Source of the DNA: Hofstenia miamia
Taxonomy: Eukaryota; Xenacoelomorpha; Acoela; Hofsteniidae
Reading direction: 5' to 3'
Length of the DNA: 25,689 bases
Assembly (NCBI GenBank): GCA_900660155.1
Contig: CABFPE010000616.1
Span: 409,882 to 435,570 of the forward strand
Shown here: positions 20,797 to 25,689 of the stretch, piece after piece
How the letters are laid out: each line of letters begins with the position of its first letter
How positions within the stretch are numbered: the first letter of the stretch is position 1
Program-made: the position numbers and the translations under genes
Notes under the pieces: generated by a model
Told to the model about the DNA's origin: nothing
The model's database searches: none
The model's input: the letters and a program-made list of their open reading frames with translations, nothing else

Positions 20797-22710
20797 TCAT
20801 GAATTTTGTTGCTTAGGCAAAATCATTTTGAATAACATTTTAGTACTTTTTCGAATTTTTGCTGAGAGAAGTATATAGGTCCAAGGATTTATCGCACTCA
20901 TAAATAGAAAGAAATCTTCTGATGTTCGAAATATGTACTTGTCGAATTGGGACAGTGCAAACAAGCCAAGCTTGTTGTATTTTTCATCAGTACTCCATGG
21001 TAGAATCTCATGATTTGTAGATGTTGACAAGAAAGAATCTCTCAACCAATATTCCTTAATCAGTCTATATTTATAATAAATAAGAGGAATTGTAAAAATC
21101 ACATATAAAGCATTGCTTATTAGGCAAATCAAAGAGAAACGGATGCAAGCCATAATTAAAGGAGTTTTCAGTTTGTTTTTTAAACTCCATGCAATGACGA
21201 ATGAATAGAGCCCTGATTGTAAAACTATTGGAAATACGATAAATAAGAAAACTTCAGTGATTCTATTAATCAGGTTGTTGATGTTACTAAAGATGAGACT
21301 CTCATACCATGAATCAACAACTAGTAGCTCATTAATTTCATATGACTTTAAAAATCCGTAAGTGCAATGAAGATTGAAATCATGTATTGCGTAAGGGTAT
21401 ATGGTGGAAACGAATTCCCATGCGGATTGGTAGCTAAACCAACCTGCTAATACCATTGAAGAACAGTTTAGAATCAATATGAAGGAAATCCTATTTCGTA
21501 GAGTAAGAATTGACTTTGATTTCACAGGAAAGGTAATCATTATCCATCGTTCCACAGCTACTCCAACAAGATTCCATTGAGAAGTGCATAAATTGATTGT
21601 TCTCAGAGCTGTAACGTAGTAACATATGGGATAGAAATCAGGAAAAAGATTATAAAAATTTAAAAATTCGCTTCTTCCGTAGATGTATTTTCCCCAAAAT
21701 GATTCTATCACTCGGAAACTCATTCGAAATATGCACATGCACATATCAGTAAAAGCTAGATTTCCTATTAGAAGGTAGTTGTAATTACTTTGCTTAAATT
21801 CTTTTATTGAATAACATAAAATGAAAAGATTTCCCAAGACACCCAATCCTATCCCACATGCATTCAGAATTAAAATAGTCCAATTTATTGCAGAATATGT
21901 TAATTTAGACAAATGAAGATACACAAATTTACTATTAATGTAGAGATCTTCCCAATTAGGATTCTGACAAAGATTTTGTTTATAAATAGATGTAGATCCA
22001 AGCTCTTCTCTTAAATAATGAGGAATTGCTTTAGATAAGCGAAAGTTTTCAACTTTAAATAGTACTTCTTCTCTACCTGGAATGCGAGGTCCTAATAAAT
22101 TTCTCACTAAACTCAAGCGAATATTGTTAAGAATATATTGCACTCGGGAATCATCATATTTAAATTTTTTGCAAAACTTTGGAAATAAGTTAGACTCACT
22201 GCAATATATCTCATCAAAGTAATTTTTGCAATCATATTCTCCATTGCACAAGTTTTCCATGGTAAAGCATGTACCCATCATGCACTTAAATTCTGGGCAA
22301 TTGCAACCAATTTCATCCGATATATCACCTAAACTTCCAGACGGATCACAATCATAAGCTCCATTGCAAACTTTTGAATCTGCTAAACACACTTCATTTC
22401 GAGTACATGTAAAGTCTTTGCATTCATGATTATCACAATATTGGGCTTTTTCGTCTTCTCCGGTTTCACAATCATAGATTCCATTACAATAACTACTTTT
22501 CTTGATACATTTGAATGGCTCACCGCAAAGATGCTCGTCTGGTCCGCATTCAACTAAATATATGATAATATCAAGAAGTGCTATATCTATTTAGACAATA
22601 AACCTAAATTTACTATTTTGTAGACAAATAATTAATAAAATCTTACATTCCTTGCAGGATATTTCATCAGATTCATCAAAGCAATCAGTCATTCCATCAC
22701 ATATTTGAAC
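20797..22710 (-). CDS. LDLa-containing class A GPCR, last two exons, 5' incomplete
   Basis: This is a plasma-membrane receptor that would couple an extracellular ligand to G proteins; the ligand is unknown. The coding parts are 22710-22647 and 22553-20797, joined by a GT/AG intron (donor GAAT|GTAAGA, acceptor TTTAG|TTGAATGC) that keeps the frame in phase 1. The first exon holds the second half of an LDL-receptor class A module (CDGMTDCFDESDEISC); three further modules follow, with signatures CNGIYDCE, CNGAYDCD and CNGEYDCK. After a linker of about 110 residues come seven membrane segments. Family marks are GN in TM1, NLAFTD in TM2, ERW after TM3, Trp in TM4, Pro in TM5 and TM6, and NPWTY in TM7. 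Positions follow from the Val at 22392: TM1 about 171-195, ERW 281-283, NPWTY 502-506. No leucine-rich repeat lies between the modules and TM1, unlike relaxin receptors and GRL101. The acceptor at 22711 implies more exons upstream that I could not find. The visible part encodes about 606 residues and ends in TGA. Confidence 0.9.
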
Positions 22711-23477
22711 CTAAAGCACTACAACAACTAAAATTGTGAATTGAAGGCAAAGACACTTTTTTATATCATCCATTCACATATAACAGCAAGATTTAAAGTA
22801 ATGTATGTAAAAAATTTGAAGGTAATATTGCTTCCGTTTTAAATCATGACTTCCCTTGAAATGCCTTTTTTCCTAAGAGCGCTTCGGACATGTGCTATCA
22901 ATATTGGGCATAACTTAGTTGGCCTTAAATCTGCATTCGGGAGCTTTATCCCATACAATGACTTTGTTGATGTATGTAAATTATTAAAGATAATGANATT
23001 CACAATTACTTAATTAGTTTCATTTATTGAGATCATAATTCATCATGTCCCATGACGTTTCCTCAAAAATTTGTTCAAAGATATTTTTGGATTTCTTTGA
23101 TAGCAAATTTCTTGAATAGATTTAAACTCTACTGCAGTTGTAATAAAATATCAACTGCCTGGATTTACTTTTATCATAAATGGCTGGGCCATTTTACCAG
23201 GATTAGTGTATATATGAGGAGCTACGATGAAATAATTAAAAATATGTAGGTCTAATATTGTAGCTCATTTTTATAGTAAGCCTAACAGAATCAGCTTTTC
23301 ATCTCAATCCAAGCATCAATCTGTTATTTCCTTTAAGAAAGTTTTCTTTACATTTAGACAAAAATTAAATTGATATAAATAAATCATTTTCATGCTGTTC
23401 ATGTACTGCCAAATAAATAATAAAAATAATAATAATTGAACGCTTTATTTCCGGTAGCTTATACAGATAAATTGAAA

Positions 23478-23480
<3 letters not shown>
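22711..23480. other. Non-coding stretch upstream of receptor exons
   Basis: Probably intron of the receptor gene, because the exon at 22647-22710 begins with a splice acceptor and half an LDLa module. No exon carrying the missing half was recognised. A 50-codon plus frame starting at 22861 and the plus frame at 23052-23249 have no identifiable domain. Confidence 0.45.

Positions 23481-23521
<41 letters not shown>
23481..23521. repeat. AT dinucleotide microsatellite
   Basis: About twenty uninterrupted AT units, directly abutting a Tc1-type terminal motif that begins at 23521. The minus frame at 23365-23598 is a translation of this repeat. Confidence 0.95.
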
Positions 23522-23524
<3 letters not shown>

Positions 23525-23544
23525 CTGGACAATAAAATGGCAAC
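23525..23544 (+). repeat. Tc1-type terminal motif, copy 1
   Basis: CTGGACAATAAAATGGCAAC lies next to a TA tract, as at the end of a Tc1-like element. It matches 24843-24862 at 18 of 20 positions in the same orientation. No transposase C-terminus follows, so this is a solitary or internally deleted end. Confidence 0.5.
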
Positions 23545-24540
23545 TCTGAATTTCAAAATGTTATACTTATTTTCAATAAAAACCAATATTATGAGCAAGT
23601 GTTAATTTGTGTAAAAACCCAAAAAATGACATTTATTTAAAAAACTCGACTTCTATCAAAAGATATTAATAAAAATATTGTAGCATAATCCAAAGCATAA
23701 TGCTGCTAAGAAGTGAAGATCAGATGATTAGTCAGTAATAGAATTCACATCAAATTATTATTTATTGATTATGAATTAAAAACAATTTAAATTTAATTAT
23801 CATCATTATGTTTGTAAAATGCAACTAAGAAACAATATTGCCAATTAGTACTTGTTGACAAACAATTTGGCAATATGAAGGGGCGATAAAGCTTCCATTA
23901 TTTTTAGCCATTTTGGCAGACGATAAATTCAAATTTCGAACGACAGGTACTTCTTGTATTTCAAACTATAAATACAGTGGAGCTCAATTTGGAAAACTGT
24001 TGAATTAAATTCTTCGGAAATCTTATTCTTAGATTTAACTTGGTTTGCTTAATACTAATTAATGTCAAGCTAAACAGTAGATGCATTAGTAGTGGCGATG
24101 GCACACATTGTGAGTGATTCGAGGGTCCTTGATCCAAGCCACAAACCTTCATTTATGTTAGGGGTACGAATAGGAGTTTTTCTCATTTAGCTGACTATCA
24201 ATTCATTCATTGACATGTATTAAATAATAGACTTTGGAGATAAGGCTAGTTAGCCGATTGTAAGTTATATCTATATTATATTATCTTGACTAAATAGGTA
24301 ACCTATAAATAAACTGATAAATAGACCAAGCATGTATTGTTATCTAAATGTAAGTTAGGAAGCTGCAAGTAATTATCTATTTTATTATCTATATTAATTA
24401 AAGCCAATAGTTTTTTGGCAATTGCTAAAATAATGGTTATTAAGCAGCTAGTGACATTGCCCGGTTGCAAAGTCCAAATTACACATTAAAAATTGAGTTT
24501 AAGTCAGTTACGTCCAGCCTTAAGGGTTGCACTTAGTTAG
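23545..24540. other. Stretch without a gene
   Basis: AT-rich, with no supported gene. It may be the interior of a deleted element that starts at the terminal motif at 23525, or sequence inserted into one. Confidence 0.4.
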
Positions 24541-24702
24541 GATAGGGAACACATAAGTTACTTCATTGAGCTGAGACGTGGAACTACTCGATCAACAATG
24601 AAGGCATATGAGTTTGGAATGATTCGGAGATTGGAGTCAGCCGGAGGCCACAATGGAAGACAAGTGAATCATGGAAGAAAGTTGCGACAATGTCATACCT
24701 AA
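24541..24702 (+). pseudogene. Possible transposase N-terminal fragment
   Basis: A 53-codon plus-strand frame reads YFIELRRGTTRSTMKAYEFG and then RRLESAGGHNGRQ, ending in TAA at 24700-24702. The first part resembles the opening helix-turn-helix of Tc1-like transposases (Arg-Arg-Gly followed by a short helix). It has no start Met and is preceded directly by a stop. Its orientation is opposite to the dead transposase at 24892-25689, so it would belong to another copy. The match is by eye and short. Confidence 0.3.
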
Positions 24703-24842
24703 ATAGTATCAGACCAGTTGGGGTTAATACAAACAAAGGTCAGTACATCCCTACTCGCATTTAACAAGTAATATTTAAAAGAATTAATAACTCTATGTTA
24801 ACGCCTGGTAGCAGATTCTACAATAGCCTTTTTTATTTCAAC

Positions 24843-24862
24843 CTGGACATAAAAATGGCAAC
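24843..24862 (+). repeat. Tc1-type terminal motif, copy 2
   Basis: CTGGACATAAAAATGGCAAC lies 30 bases beyond the stop of the dead minus-strand transposase, the expected place for the 3' terminal inverted repeat of that element. The other end would lie beyond the window. Confidence 0.6.
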
Positions 24863-24891
24863 ATAAGTAGAAATGACATTAAACACCAACT

Positions 24892-25689
24892 TTAATAACC
24901 TGTAATCTTTCCTTTCTTATCAATAACACTTAGACATTGCTTCAGCATGCTCCGGATAACGTCAGTAATATAATTCTGATCTAACTGATCCCAAGAAACC
25001 TTAATTTCCTGAATCAGCTTGTTCACACTAGCGAATTGTCTTCCGCCTTTATAAACATTTCTATCAAGTGCACTCCACACGTTTTCAATAGGGTTGAAAT
25101 CAGGGCTGAGTGCTGGCCATTCTAAAGTATTAATACCCATACTTTTAACCACTCTTTCATTGTTTTTGATACATGACATTTCGCATTAACTTGTTGTAGC
25201 GTACAATTTAAACCATAGTGAAGGTGGCCGAATGGCAACAAATATTCTGAAAGAGTATAGATATAACTGGAAGAATCTTTTCCTGTTACAATTGCCATTT
25301 TTGTTTTACCTTTAATGGATATTCTTACCCATATCATATCTGATCCTCCCCCAAACTGCCTCTTGGAAAAGTATTGTGGCTCTTTGTGTAAGTTGTGCCA
25401 ATAGAATTGAAATCCGTCTGGCCCATCTAAATTGAATTTTTTCTCGTTAGTAAAGATGATTTTACTCCAATCTGTGCTATTGGTTAAGTGAGTTCTTGCA
25501 AAATCAATCCTTTTTTTCATGTTTTTTCGTCAGCTTTGGCATGGTTTTATGCTTGGTATAAATCATATTACTTGCATTATGTAGAATACGACGGACCTGT
25601 CTTGCACTTACCAGACTGGTAGACCTAAATCGTGCTTTATCTTGGATTGTGAGTTGCCAGTGTTGGAGGCTTCTCTTAGAATAGTTCTT
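24892..25689 (-). pseudogene. Dead Tc1-like transposase, runs off right edge
   Basis: On the minus strand the N-terminal part enters from the window edge with a helix-turn-helix segment (SLVSARQVRRILHNASN) and MPKLTKKHEKK. It shifts frame at an A run near 25515 and continues as RIDFARTHLTNSTDW. The core reads IIFTNEKKFNLDGPDG, then QQVNAKCHVSKTMKEWL. After a second shift near 25140-25175 it gives MGINTLEWPALSPDFNPIEN, ending at 24892. The first catalytic Asp is Asn (TNEKKF for SDEKKF) and the second is Val (QQVNA for QQDNA); the Glu in NPIEN remains. Two frameshifts and two lost Asp residues make it inactive. Sequence motifs such as FNLDGPDG place it in a different Tc1-like lineage from the intact element at 10387. 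Confidence 0.9.

Noticed and set aside
22861..23010. 50-codon plus frame starting at ATG 22861
   Set aside because: Coding-like composition but no recognisable family, contains an N, and lies antisense to the probable receptor intron.
1..25689. CRISPR arrays, tRNA or rRNA genes, bacterial operons
   Set aside because: No spaced identical repeats, no recognisable tRNA box elements or rRNA sequence, and the gene structures are eukaryotic.

Overview
This window looks like nuclear DNA of an animal, most likely an invertebrate. It is very AT-rich and gene-sparse, with spliced genes (clear GT/AG introns), TA microsatellites and several eukaryotic DNA transposons. The one clear host gene is a class A G-protein-coupled receptor whose extracellular end carries LDL-receptor class A modules, a combination best known from relaxin-receptor-like and mollusc GRL101-like proteins. 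I cannot name the species. Isolated N bases and a 14-base N run show that this is a draft scaffold.

Layout. Positions 1-212 hold an open, less AT-rich segment that reads like an exon on the minus strand behind a strong splice acceptor. About 240-8050 is AT-rich DNA with no convincing gene. From 8177 to 13973 two identical 2.2-kb direct copies flank one complete Tc1-like transposon (10387-11763) with an intact 339-residue transposase. A 396-bp segment just after the second copy is repeated across the N gap (13969-14364 and 14379-14774), which looks like unmerged contig ends. From 15.2 to 20.6 kb lie three decayed transposons: a Tc1-like relic, a hAT relic and a piggyBac relic. The receptor gene runs on the minus strand at 20797-22710; its 5' exons are not seen. 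The right end has a TA microsatellite, two direct copies of a Tc1-type terminal motif, a plus-strand transposase-like fragment, and a second dead Tc1 gene running off the edge.

The genes do not form a pathway. The window is a host receptor locus embedded in layered DNA transposons: one Tc1 copy appears freshly inserted, while the hAT, piggyBac and other Tc1 copies are broken by stops, frameshifts, deletions or lost catalytic residues. The main points for follow-up are the repeat-Tc1-repeat structure, whose breakpoint coincides with a contig start (real duplication or assembly product), and the LDLa-7TM receptor, which has no leucine-rich repeats in the part visible here.
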